From: an uncultured Collinsella sp.
GTDB taxonomy: Bacteria > Actinomycetota > Coriobacteriia > Coriobacteriales > Coriobacteriaceae
Direction: 5' to 3'
Length of the DNA: 16,245 nucleotides
NCBI GenBank assembly: GCA_900552755.1
Contig: USAY01000034.1
Coordinates: forward strand, 1-16,245
Numbering within the stretch: position 1 is the first letter of the stretch; every line of letters starts with the position of its first letter. Below the pieces are notes generated by a model. It saw only the letters and a list, made by a program, of their open reading frames with translations. It did no database searches and was not told the origin of the DNA. This document shows, in pieces, positions 8,049-15,280 of this stretch. Both the position numbers and the translations under genes were made by a program.

Positions 8049-8777
8049 CTAGAACCTGCCCGGATGCTCGGCGCACAGGTCGTCTCGCATGGCGTAGACG
8101 CGGTTCATGGCCTCGGACTCAAACCATTCCAGGCGTTCCGTGCGCTTAAGCCCAGCCGGTGCGTCGGAAAGCGAGACGGCCTTGCCGGCACGGATCCAGC
8201 ACTTCTTGGGACGCATGATCTTTTTGCTCGCGGGCGTGATGTCGGACCAGCCGCAGATGGCGAGCGGGTTCACAGGTGCCTTGCCCATCTGAGCGATGAG
8301 CGCAAAGCCACCGTGGACCTCGGGCTTGATCTCGCGCGAGCGGATGCGCGTGCCCTCGGGGAAGATCAGGACGTCCTCGCCGCGCTGCAGCGCATGCTGA
8401 GCGGCGCGCAGGCACTTCATGTCGGCGGTGCCGCGCTCGACGGGAATGCCGCCCACACGGCTAAAGGCCCAGCGCACAATCTTGCTCTTGGCGAACTCGG
8501 ACTTAAAGATGGGACGAATGCGGCGGCCCCCAAAGAACAGCGCCGTCTCAACGGCCAGGAGCTCGGCCATCGAGGTGTGGTTGCAGATGACCACGCTGCC
8601 GCGGCCTTCCTGGCGCTCAAACAGAAGATCGGCGTCCTCGACCTTCCAGCGCCACATGAGCTTGGAGAAGGCCCAAAGGATGGCCATGACTACGACGACG
8701 GTGCCGCGGATGAGCGCCGGGAACTCGGCGTAGGGGGCGTTGTAATAGTCCTCGGGCGTCTGCTTAAACAGGCGCAT
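8049..8777 (-). CDS. plsC: PlsC-like 1-acylglycerol-3-phosphate acyltransferase with HX4E motif
   Basis: This 242-residue membrane-associated protein belongs to the PlsC/LPLAT family, which adds the second acyl chain to make phosphatidic acid. A hydrophobic segment at about 22-40 would anchor it. Motif II-like GGIPVERG (109-116) and motif III FPEGTR (139-144) are present, as is a late proline block near VNPLAI. The catalytic motif I reads NHTSMAE (66-72), so the usual HX4D acid is Glu72 instead of Asp. I checked the codons (CAC ... GAG). Whether this is an active variant or a changed specificity cannot be told from sequence. The ATG has AGGAGG 7 nt upstream; the gap to cmk is 3 nt. With PlsY and GpsA downstream, a phosphatidate role is the simplest reading. 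Confidence 0.9.
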   Translation of the reverse strand: MRLFKQTPEDYYNAPYAEFPALIRGTVVVVMAILWAFSKLMWRWKVEDADLLFERQEGRGSVVICNHTSMAELLAVETALFFGGRRIRPIFKSEFAKSKIVRWAFSRVGGIPVERGTADMKCLRAAQHALQRGEDVLIFPEGTRIRSREIKPEVHGGFALIAQMGKAPVNPLAICGWSDITPASKKIMRPKKCWIRAGKAVSLSDAPAGLKRTERLEWFESEAMNRVYAMRDDLCAEHPGRF

Positions 8778-8780
8778 GGG

Positions 8781-9467
8781 CTACCTCCTTCGGTTGATGA
8801 GGTCCTCGATTATCGAGACGACCTCGTCGATGGTGTGGGCGGTGGAGTCGACGTGCACGGCGTCCTCGGCGGGCACGAGCGGGGCGACCTCGCGGCTGCT
8901 GTCGAGCTTGTCGCGCTGCTTAAGGGCGTCGAGGGTCTCGTCGACCTCGGCTTCGAGCTGCTCGGACGTGAGCGGCTGGGCGTCGTTTTGGTGACGCTGC
9001 AGCACGCGGCGGCGGGCGCGCTCACGCGGGTCGGCGGTCAGGAAGACCTTGACCTGCGCGTTAGGGAACACGACGGTACCGATGTCGCGACCCTCGGCCA
9101 CGATATCGCGGTCCTCGGCGGCGCGGCGCTGGTGGATGAGCATGGCGGCGCGCACGCCCGGGTAGGCCGAGACCTTGGACACGTTGGCGTCGACCTGCGG
9201 GGTGCGGATGGCGGCCGAAGCGTCCTGGCCGTCAATGGTCAGGCGCGTGTCCTCGCCGGTGCCGTTGGTAAAGCGGATCTCGATTTGCTCGGCGAGGGCG
9301 TCGATTGCCGGCTCGTCGTCCAAATCGATGCCACGGTCGAGCGCGGCGAAGGTGACGGCGCGATACATGGCGCCCGTGTCGAGCTTGTTAAAGCCCAGCT
9401 GGCGGGCGATCTCCTTGGCGATGGTGGACTTGCCGGAACCGGCGGGGCCGTCGATGGCGACGATCAT
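8781..9467 (-). CDS. cmk: Cytidylate kinase
   Basis: This 228-residue cytosolic kinase phosphorylates CMP and dCMP using ATP. The P-loop GPAGSGKS is at residues 7-14, followed by the CMP-binding KLDTGAMYRAV (28-38), then GRDIGTVVFP and the Arg-rich lid segment DPRERARRR. Length is normal for the type I enzyme. An AAAGGAAG Shine-Dalgarno lies just before the ATG at 9467. It follows rluB after a 66-nt gap and leads into plsC with 3 nt between. Cmk feeds CTP synthesis, which also supplies CDP-diacylglycerol formation, so its place beside acyltransferases is sensible. Confidence 0.97.
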   Translation of the reverse strand: MIVAIDGPAGSGKSTIAKEIARQLGFNKLDTGAMYRAVTFAALDRGIDLDDEPAIDALAEQIEIRFTNGTGEDTRLTIDGQDASAAIRTPQVDANVSKVSAYPGVRAAMLIHQRRAAEDRDIVAEGRDIGTVVFPNAQVKVFLTADPRERARRRVLQRHQNDAQPLTSEQLEAEVDETLDALKQRDKLDSSREVAPLVPAEDAVHVDSTAHTIDEVVSIIEDLINRRR

Positions 9468-9533
9468 GCAATGCTTCCTTTCGATGGGTGACGTGCTGGT
9501 ATGGTTCGCGGGTGTTGGGGCGCGGCGGGTTGC

Positions 9534-10499
9534 CTAACCCGTGTAGCGCTCGCGGTAGGTGTTGCGCTTGGGTGCGGAGCCGTGGCTGCCGTGGTGACGC
9601 GTGTGGCTGGCGGGCGTGTCTTGGGGCTTACCGCCGTTGCGCTTGGAGCTCGCCTGCTTGGGCGGGATGCCGCCGCTTTTGAGGACCTGTACCTCGCGGT
9701 CGGTGAGCTCGCGCCACGAGCCCTTGGCCACGTCCTTGAGCTCCAGGCCGGCAAAGTTGCAGCGATGCAGACGGATTACCGGGTGGTGAATCTTGCTCAG
9801 CATGCGCTTAACCTGGTTCTTGCGGCCTTCGCGGATGATGACCTCCACGGCGGTGGTGCCGGGCTTGACGCCCTGGGGAGCTACGGCCTCGGCCTCGCGC
9901 GCGGTAATGACGCGGCAGATCGCCGGCTGGCACAGGCCGTCGTCGAGCTCGATGCCGCGGCGGAGCGGTTCTAAGTCGCGATCGGTCAGGTGGCCGTCCA
10001 CGAGCGCCTGATAGGTCTTGTAGACGTGCTTGCTGGGGTGCAGCAGGTCCTGCGACAGATCACCGTCGGTGGTAAAGAGCAAAAGGCCCGTGGTGTCGCG
10101 GTCCAGGCGGCCCACCGGGAAGAGCCCCGGAAAGCGGTTGCGCGGTACCAGGTCGGCCACGCAGGGGCGCTCCTGCGGGTCGCTCATGGTGGTGAGGTAG
10201 CCGGTCGGCTTGTAGAGCATCAAGTACACGGCGCCCTGGTTGAGCTTGACGGGCATGCCGTCGACCTCGATATGGTCGCGGTCGACGTCGACCTTGGTGC
10301 CCAGCTCGGTCGCGACCTGACCGTTGACGGTCACGCGTCCGGCGGTCATCAGGTCCTCCGAGCCGCGGCGGCTCGCCACGCCCGCGCGCGCCAAAAAGCG
10401 CTGCAGGCGCATGGTGTGCGGATAGACGGGCTGGGCGTCGGTTGCGGGTACTGCGTTGCCCATGGCGCGCGTCTCCCCTACTTCGTTAGTCCTCGTCAT
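9534..10499 (-). CDS. rluB: Ribosomal large-subunit pseudouridine synthase, RsuA/RluB/E/F family
   Basis: The 321-residue protein has an N-terminal S4 RNA-binding domain (about residues 30-77, MRLQRFLARAGVASRR) and a synthase domain with the catalytic Asp133 in GRLDRDTTGLLLF. KPTGYLTT and GRKNQVKRML are further family motifs. Position after scpB suggests RluB, which modifies 23S rRNA, although RsuA/RluE/RluF cannot be excluded. The ATG at 10499 has GGAGG 6 nt upstream and overlaps the scpB stop by 14 nt. A second ATG at 10463 also has a good GGGGAG, so the start is ambiguous between the two. The last 45 or so residues form a low-complexity basic tail rich in Lys, Arg, His and Ser, probably RNA-binding. 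Confidence 0.92.
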   Translation of the reverse strand: MTRTNEVGETRAMGNAVPATDAQPVYPHTMRLQRFLARAGVASRRGSEDLMTAGRVTVNGQVATELGTKVDVDRDHIEVDGMPVKLNQGAVYLMLYKPTGYLTTMSDPQERPCVADLVPRNRFPGLFPVGRLDRDTTGLLLFTTDGDLSQDLLHPSKHVYKTYQALVDGHLTDRDLEPLRRGIELDDGLCQPAICRVITAREAEAVAPQGVKPGTTAVEVIIREGRKNQVKRMLSKIHHPVIRLHRCNFAGLELKDVAKGSWRELTDREVQVLKSGGIPPKQASSKRNGGKPQDTPASHTRHHGSHGSAPKRNTYRERYTG

Positions 10500-11214
10500 T
10501 CAAATCCTCCGAGGTCTCGTCGACGACCAGAGTCTCCAAGTCCTCGACTGCCTCAACATCTTCAACATCGGTATCGATCAGTTCGCGCTCTTCGTCCAGG
10601 TCCTCGGCCTGCTCCTCGAGCGTGGACTGAATACTGCGGCCGCTCAGGCGCTCGCGGATAAACTGGCGCGACTGCTCGTCGGGGGCAAACTGCTCTAGGT
10701 CGGGCAGGTCTCGGGTGGAGCGCAGGCCGAATTTTTCCAAGAAGGCGTTGGTCGTGCCGTAGATGATGGCCTGACCGCGCTGGGGGTCGCGGCCGAGCTC
10801 ACGCACCAGACCCTTGTCCACGAGCGACGCGATGACGCCGTCGGAATTGACGCCGCGGATGCCCTTGACCACCTCGCGCGTCACGGGCTGGTGGTATGCG
10901 ATCACGGCCAGGGTTTCGAGCGCCGCCTGCGACAGCTTCTGCGTGTCCCAGCTCAACACATAGGCCTCGACCACATCGTGGTAGGCTGGGTGCGTAAACA
11001 GGCGCCAGCCGCCGGCGACCTCGCGCAGCTGAAAGCCGCGGTTGGCCTCCTCGTACTCAACCTTGAGCTCGGCGAGCATCGACGCGCACTCGCCGGGGGC
11101 GATATCCAGTGCGCCGGCCAGCGCGGGCGCACTCACCGGGTCGCTTGACACCAGCAGCAGCGCCTCGAGGGCGCCTTTGAGGCTGTTTGCCTCCAGCGTG
11201 GAAAGGGTTGACAT
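10486..11214 (-). CDS. scpB: Segregation and condensation protein B
   Basis: ScpB is the winged-helix kleisin partner that binds ScpA and works with the SMC ATPase in chromosome condensation and segregation. Of 242 residues, the first 190 or so hold the two winged-helix domains, with the family signature LETLAVIAYHQPVTREVV (100-117) and IRGVNSDGVI (119-128). From about residue 199 to the end is an acidic tail of Glu and Asp, longer than in many homologues. The ATG at 11214 has AGGAG 8 nt upstream. It follows scpA by 11 nt, and its stop lies inside the start of rluB. The smc gene itself is not in the window. Confidence 0.96.
   Translation of the reverse strand: MSTLSTLEANSLKGALEALLLVSSDPVSAPALAGALDIAPGECASMLAELKVEYEEANRGFQLREVAGGWRLFTHPAYHDVVEAYVLSWDTQKLSQAALETLAVIAYHQPVTREVVKGIRGVNSDGVIASLVDKGLVRELGRDPQRGQAIIYGTTNAFLEKFGLRSTRDLPDLEQFAPDEQSRQFIRERLSGRSIQSTLEEQAEDLDEERELIDTDVEDVEAVEDLETLVVDETSEDLNDED
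10506..10510 (-). promoter_or_regulatory. Shine-Dalgarno for rluB inside scpB
   Basis: GGAGG on the minus strand ends 6 nt before the ATG at 10499 and sits within the scpB reading frame. It supports the 14-nt scpB/rluB overlap and coupled translation. A competing GGGGAG serves the ATG at 10463. Confidence 0.7.
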
Positions 11215-11225
11215 GGTTGCGGCTC

Positions 11226-12038
11226 CTATTCGGTGAGCTCGGGGCCCTCGCCGGGCACATAGGCCTCGGCTCCCTCGACTCGGTTGATGCAGATGGTTCC
11301 AAAGATCTCGTCCTGGCTCAACGTGAGCGAGCCGCGCTTGGCAAGCTCAAGCATGGCCAGGAAGGTGACGACGAGCTGCTCGGTGGTGGCATCGCCGTCC
11401 AACAGCTCGCGGAAGGTGCAGGTTTGGTGCGCCATGGTAAAGCGGTCAACTGAGGCCACGGTCAGGTCGAGCGGCACGCGATGCGGCGCCACGTGCTCGG
11501 CCTCCAGCAGGAAGGTCTGGCGCTTGCCGTCCAGGTCGGCGCAGATGACGGCGAGGCCGCGCAGAGTAATGCCGGCCAGGTAGTCGGGCATAAGGCCTAA
11601 AAACTCGGGGTCGGGGCCGGCTACGCGCGGATGCATGCGGCTTTCGGCCTGCATGCGGGCACCGAGGGCCGCAGCCGCGCCTTTAAACTGCTTGTAGGCA
11701 ATCAGGCGCTGGATCAGGACCTCGCGCAGGGCGTCGCCGTCGAGCGCGCTGAGCTCCTCGAGGTCTTCGTCAAACTCGTCATCGTCGTCATCGACTTTGT
11801 GCGGGGCCTCCTGCGGCACCAAGGAGGCGGCCTTGATGTCCAAAAGTGTTGCCGCGACCAGCAAAAAGTCGCTCGCCACGTCCAGGTCCAGCGCCTCGAT
11901 GCGCTCGGCCTCGGCAAGGTATTGCTCGGCCACCTCGCTGATGGAGATGGCGCCGATATCTACTTTTTGGCGGGTTACCAGCTGCAGCAGCAGGTCGAAC
12001 GGTCCGCTGTAGACCTGCGTCGACACGCGATACGACAT
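11226..12038 (-). CDS. scpA: Segregation and condensation protein A
   Basis: ScpA is the kleisin that bridges the SMC heads and binds ScpB. The 270-residue protein opens with a typical N-terminal domain (VYSGPFDLLLQLV, residues 9-21, then VDIGAISISEVAEQYL), which would contact SMC. A stretch of aspartates and glutamates near residues 104-115 (VDDDDDEFDED) forms the linker. The C-terminal winged-helix end shows LVVTFLAMLELAKRGSLTLSQ and FGTICI, as in the family. The ATG has GGAGG about 6 nt upstream. It follows the M50 protease gene after 84 nt, the longest gap in the array, so an internal promoter there is possible but not seen clearly. Confidence 0.96.
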   Translation of the reverse strand: MSYRVSTQVYSGPFDLLLQLVTRQKVDIGAISISEVAEQYLAEAERIEALDLDVASDFLLVAATLLDIKAASLVPQEAPHKVDDDDDEFDEDLEELSALDGDALREVLIQRLIAYKQFKGAAAALGARMQAESRMHPRVAGPDPEFLGLMPDYLAGITLRGLAVICADLDGKRQTFLLEAEHVAPHRVPLDLTVASVDRFTMAHQTCTFRELLDGDATTEQLVVTFLAMLELAKRGSLTLSQDEIFGTICINRVEGAEAYVPGEGPELTE

Positions 12039-12056
12039 CTTCGACCTCCTTTGACG

Positions 12057-12107
12057 GCGCCTTCGCGGCGCGGTTTGGGTGCATGTTGCGACCGTTTTGC
12101 ACGGTCG
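12057..12107. other. Two short inverted repeats in the gap before scpA
   Basis: The 84-nt gap between the M50 protease gene and scpA holds two small hairpins. One has a perfect 7-bp stem (12089-12095 with 12101-12107) around a 5-nt loop. The other has a 5-bp GC stem (12057-12061 with 12067-12071). Neither is followed by a T-run on the minus strand, so they do not look like terminators. They could affect mRNA processing or be incidental in GC-rich DNA. Confidence 0.35.
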
Positions 12108-12122
12108 ACCTGTAAGTTTACC

Positions 12123-12806
12123 TTAGATGCCGGCGATTGCGAAGTTGAGCAGCTGCTCAGCAAGCGGATACACGGTAACGTCGAAATAGCGGCCGATCAC
12201 GTCGATGCCGGTCCACATGGGCAGCAGGTACAGCACTAGGATGAGGATGGGCATAGCGTATTGCTGCAGACGATAATAGTTGTTGAGAGCCTTGCCTTTA
12301 AGGAACGGCACAATGATCGAAGAGCCGTCGAGCGGTGGGATCGGGATGAGGTTGAAGAACGCGAGTGACAGGTTGACTACGATAAACGTGGCGCCGAAGT
12401 TCATGATCTGTGACGCCAGGGCAAAGGACATGTGGGTGTAGAGGTTGCCGTATGCCGTGTGCATGAGGGCGGCCGCAAGGCACGCGAGGGCGATGTTCGA
12501 TGCGGGGCCGGCTGCGCTAACCAGGACCTCATCGCGCTTGGGGTGCTTGAGGTTGTTGAGGTAGACGGGCACGGGCTTGGCGAAGGCGAACACCGGGCCG
12601 CCGGCGGCAAGCATGAGCAGCGGCAAGATGATGGTGCCAAACGGGTCGATATGGTTGAGCGGGTTGAGCGAGACACGACCGCGCGAACGGGCCGTCTTAT
12701 CGCCGAGTGCCCAGGCCGCGGCGGCGTGCGCACTCTCGTGGATCACGATGCCGACGATGACGGCGACCGCGCTGGCGAGCAGGTTCATGAAGTAGCTGCT
12801 GGACAT
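12123..12806 (-). CDS. Site-2-protease-family (M50) membrane metalloprotease
   Basis: This 227-residue polytopic membrane protein has the zinc motif HESAH (His23, Glu24, His27) in the first helix and a third ligand region, IPIPPLDGSS with Asp160, as in M50 site-2 proteases. Hydrophobic segments are visible near 9-30, 55-75, 94-118, 132-155 and 183-198. It lacks PDZ domains, so it belongs to the compact M50B group often annotated as 'site-2 protease family protein' rather than RseP. Such enzymes cut within membrane helices, but the substrate here is unknown. The start follows an AGGGGA motif about 7 nt away and comes 9 nt after the small membrane protein gene. Its neighbour scpA is also downstream of M50 genes in many Gram-positive genomes. 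Confidence 0.9.
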   Translation of the reverse strand: MSSSYFMNLLASAVAVIVGIVIHESAHAAAAWALGDKTARSRGRVSLNPLNHIDPFGTIILPLLMLAAGGPVFAFAKPVPVYLNNLKHPKRDEVLVSAAGPASNIALACLAAALMHTAYGNLYTHMSFALASQIMNFGATFIVVNLSLAFFNLIPIPPLDGSSIIVPFLKGKALNNYYRLQQYAMPILILVLYLLPMWTGIDVIGRYFDVTVYPLAEQLLNFAIAGI

Positions 12807-12815
12807 AACAATCCC

Positions 12816-13112
12816 CTAGCGGACGCGGCGCGAGGCGCGCGTGAGCAGGTAGTCGGCCACAAACAGGATGACGGCCACGATGGCGTAATCTAAGCGGAAC
12901 ACGCCGCCAAAGGGCGAGGTGATGACGCCGTAGCCGGCGATGGCACTCGGCAGTGCGCGCGAAAGCTCAACGACAAAGCCGACGATCTGCAGCTTGGCGG
13001 TCAGGCCGCTAAAGCACAGCAGCACGGTCATCGCGCTCATAAAAATGCCGCAGATGCGACAGGCGATGGCGATGATGCTCATCGCCACGGCAGCGGCCTT
13101 ACGAGGGTTCAC
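12816..13112 (-). CDS. Small membrane protein of unknown function, GTG start (98 residues)
   Basis: No function is recognised. I place the start at GTG 13112: GAGGAG lies 7 nt upstream and the ORF overlaps the last 14 nt of the ABC-F gene, a pattern seen elsewhere in this array. Longer in-frame starts to 13232 read through the ABC-F gene with no sense, and the ATG at 13082 has no Shine-Dalgarno. The 98 residues carry likely helices near 11-36 and 74-91 and perhaps 42-63, with a positively charged end (RASRRVR) that would stay inside the cell. A PFGG followed by LDY before the last helix faintly recalls YggT proteins, but similarity is too weak to assign. It sits between the ABC-F ATPase and an M50 protease. 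Confidence 0.75.
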   Translation of the reverse strand: MNPRKAAAVAMSIIAIACRICGIFMSAMTVLLCFSGLTAKLQIVGFVVELSRALPSAIAGYGVITSPFGGVFRLDYAIVAVILFVADYLLTRASRRVR

Positions 13113-15132
13113 GCGCGGTCTCCTCTTCGATCTGGGTGGAAAGCTCCAGCCATTCGTCCTCGAGCTTGGGCAGCTCTTGCTTAAGGCCGTTATATTCCCC
13201 CAGCGCGGCGTTGAACTTGTCCTGATCGGCATAAAGCTCTTCGCTGGCCATCAATTCCATAAGCTCGTCATAGCGGGCGCGTTTTTTGTCGAGCTCAGCC
13301 TCGATCTTCTTGAGCTGGTTGCGCACGCCCTTGAGCTTTTTGTTGAGCGCAGCGCGGGCCTGGGCCTCGGCGCGCTTTTGTTCCTTGGTCTTTTTGCCCT
13401 CGGCAGGCTTGGAAGCAGCGGCGGGCGTATCGGGCTGGGCTGCGGTGACCTTAGCGGACTTGGTCGCGGCCGGCGTACTCTCCCCTGCTGCTTCGGCGGC
13501 GGCGCGGGCTGCGAGGTCCTCGCGCTTGTAGAGGTAGTAGTCGTAGTCGCCGTCGTAGACCGTGACCTTACCATCGCGGATGTCGATCACTCGGTTGGCA
13601 ACGGCGCGCACCAGGTGCTCGTCGTGGCTGATCAGCACGATGGTGCCGGGGAAGTTTTGCAGGGCGTTTTCGAGCATGTCCACCGAGTCGATGTCCAGGT
13701 GGTTGGTGGGCTCGTCCAGGCACAGGAGCGCCTCGGGGGCCACGAGCATCTTGGCCAGTGCCAGACGCGCTTTTTCGCCGCCAGAGAGGACGCGGACCTG
13801 CTTTTCGATGGAATCGTTGTCGCTAAATAGGAAGGCGCCCAGCAGGCTGCGCTGCTGCGGCACGGTCCACTTGGGCGTGACGGTGTCGATCTCTTGCAGG
13901 ACGGTGTTGGACTCGGTCATGCCTTCGAGCGCGTGCTGGGCATAGTAGGCGACGCCGACGTTGGTGCCCAGGTCGCGCGTGCCGGTAGTGGGCGGCTCCA
14001 GGCCGGCGAGAATCTTCATGAGCGTGGACTTGCCGGCGCCGTTGGGGCCGACGAGTGCCACGTGCTCGCCGCGGTAGAGCTTGAGGTCGATGTCGCTGTA
14101 GATGTGCTTTTTGCCGTAGGACTTGGAGACGCCCTCCAGGCCCACGACCATGTCGCCGGAGCGCGGCGGATCGGGGAACTTAAAGTCGATGTGCTTGTGG
14201 CCCTCGGGGAGGATGACGAGCTCCTTTTTGATCTGCTCGATCTTGCGGATGCGTTCCTGCGCCTGGGCGGCCTTGGTGGGCTTGTAGCGGAACTTATCGA
14301 CGAAGACCTGCATGTGGGCGATGTCGCGCTCCTGAGCGGCACGCTTGGCGCGCATCTGCTCCAGGTTGTCCTCGCGCTGCTTGAGGTAGCTGCTGTAGTT
14401 GCCGGTGTAGGTGGTCACGCGACGGTTTTCGAGCGCGGCGACGTGGTCGACGCAGGCGTCCATGAAGGCGCGGTCGTGGCTGACGATGAGCACGGCGCCG
14501 TCGTAGTTGGCGATAAAGCCGCGCAACCACTGGACGCTTTCGAGATCCAGGTGGTTGGTGGGCTCGTCCAGAAGCAGCAGGTCGGGGTGGCGCAGGAAGA
14601 GCTTGGCGAGCGCGATGCGCATCTGCCAGCCGCCCGAGAATTCGGAGCACGGGCGTTCAAAGTCGGTGACCTTAAAGCCCAAGCCGGACAGGATTTTGCG
14701 GGCGTTGCTCTCGAGCTCGTAGCCGCCCAGGTGCTCAAAGCGGTCCTGGACCTGGCCATACTCGTTAAGGAGTGCGTCGACGTCCTTCCCTTGTTCGGAG
14801 AGCTCGGTGATCTGGGCCTGCAGCTCGTTGGCGCGCTCGCCCATGCGGCGGATTTCCTTGGCAGCGGCCATGACCTCGGCGAGGATGGTGGTGTCCTTTT
14901 GCTCCAGGTTGGTTTCCTGCTCTAGGTAGCCCACCTGGCAGTCCTTGGCGTACTGGACCTGGCCGGCGTCGGGGCTGTCGATGCCCATGATGATCTTGAG
15001 CATGGTAGTTTTGCCGGCGCCGTTGGGTCCCACGAGCGCGAAGCGCTCGCCGGGGTTGATCTGGAAGGACGCGCCGCTAAAGAGGACGCGCGCGCCGAAG
15101 CTTTTTTCGATCTTGTCGACCAGGAGGATCAT
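13099..15132 (-). CDS. ABC-F family ATP-binding protein (ribosome-associated type)
   Basis: This 677-residue soluble protein has two ABC ATPase domains and no membrane segments, as in the ABC-F family that acts on ribosomes. Domain 1: Walker A GPNGAGKT (35-42), signature FSGGWQMRIA (165-174), Walker B LLLLDEPTNHLD (185-196). Domain 2: GPNGAGKS (362-369), LSGGEKARLALA (449-460), CLDEPTNHLD (471-480). Both catalytic glutamates are present. The linker (about 225-305) is charged and would be the tRNA-contacting P-site interaction motif. A lysine-, alanine- and glutamate-rich segment (550-600) leads into a C-terminal coiled coil (about 595-675), like Uup/YdiF/YheS proteins. Which of translation factor, recycling factor or resistance protein it is cannot be told. 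The ATG is 31 nt from the end of a tRNA terminator, and no clear promoter lies between them. Confidence 0.93.
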   Translation of the reverse strand: MILLVDKIEKSFGARVLFSGASFQINPGERFALVGPNGAGKTTMLKIIMGIDSPDAGQVQYAKDCQVGYLEQETNLEQKDTTILAEVMAAAKEIRRMGERANELQAQITELSEQGKDVDALLNEYGQVQDRFEHLGGYELESNARKILSGLGFKVTDFERPCSEFSGGWQMRIALAKLFLRHPDLLLLDEPTNHLDLESVQWLRGFIANYDGAVLIVSHDRAFMDACVDHVAALENRRVTTYTGNYSSYLKQREDNLEQMRAKRAAQERDIAHMQVFVDKFRYKPTKAAQAQERIRKIEQIKKELVILPEGHKHIDFKFPDPPRSGDMVVGLEGVSKSYGKKHIYSDIDLKLYRGEHVALVGPNGAGKSTLMKILAGLEPPTTGTRDLGTNVGVAYYAQHALEGMTESNTVLQEIDTVTPKWTVPQQRSLLGAFLFSDNDSIEKQVRVLSGGEKARLALAKMLVAPEALLCLDEPTNHLDIDSVDMLENALQNFPGTIVLISHDEHLVRAVANRVIDIRDGKVTVYDGDYDYYLYKREDLAARAAAEAAGESTPAATKSAKVTAAQPDTPAAASKPAEGKKTKEQKRAEAQARAALNKKLKGVRNQLKKIEAELDKKRARYDELMELMASEELYADQDKFNAALGEYNGLKQELPKLEDEWLELSTQIEEETAREPS
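13120..13125 (-). promoter_or_regulatory. Shine-Dalgarno deciding the GTG start of the 98-residue protein
   Basis: GAGGAG on the minus strand, with a 7-nt spacer to the GTG at 13112. It lies inside the end of the ABC-F coding region, so the small gene is probably translationally coupled. Confidence 0.7.
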
Positions 15133-15158
15133 GGTGCCGCCTTTGACCTTGTGTGCCT

Positions 15159-15260
15159 ATATGAAAAAAGGCCCCAACTTGCGTTGGAGCCTCATTCAAT
15201 GCTCGGGTGGAGACGAGGGGGATCGAACCCCTGACCTCTTGACTGCCAGTCAAGCGCTCT
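15159..15260. repeat. Direct repeat, copy 1 (tRNA-Ala and terminator)
   Basis: These 102 bp are identical to 16144-16245, at an offset of 985 bp. The match covers ATATG, the terminator, the spacer and the tRNA as far as the window extends. It breaks just beyond the terminator on the left (CCTATATG versus TAGATATG). Confidence 0.95.
15164..15191 (-). terminator. Rho-independent terminator of tRNA-Ala
   Basis: On the minus strand a 9-bp stem (15183-15191 with 15170-15178, one G-T pair) closes a GCAA loop and is followed by six Ts (15169-15164). It lies 16 nt after the tRNA 3' end. An identical copy is at 16149-16176. Confidence 0.92.
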
Positions 15261-15280
15261 CCCAGCTGAGCTACGCCCCC
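15208..15280 (-). tRNA. tRNA-Ala (anticodon GGC)
   Basis: The minus strand folds as a full cloverleaf of 73 nt. The anticodon stem CTTGA/TCAAG closes the loop CTGGCAG, giving anticodon GGC. The acceptor stem contains the G3-U70 pair that identifies tRNA-Ala, and the T arm has TTCGATC. The discriminator is A and the next three bases are CCC, so the CCA end is not encoded and must be added. A promoter lies directly upstream and a terminator downstream. Confidence 0.97.

Noticed and set aside
9526..9541. A CGGGTT/AACCCG hairpin at the end of rluB as a terminator
   Set aside because: It overlaps the rluB stop codon and has no T-run on the minus strand, and cmk continues in the same direction.
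13113..13232. A 40-residue extension of the small membrane protein
   Set aside because: It overlaps the ABC-F coding region in another frame, is Pro- and Arg-rich noise, and has no Shine-Dalgarno comparable to that at GTG 13112.
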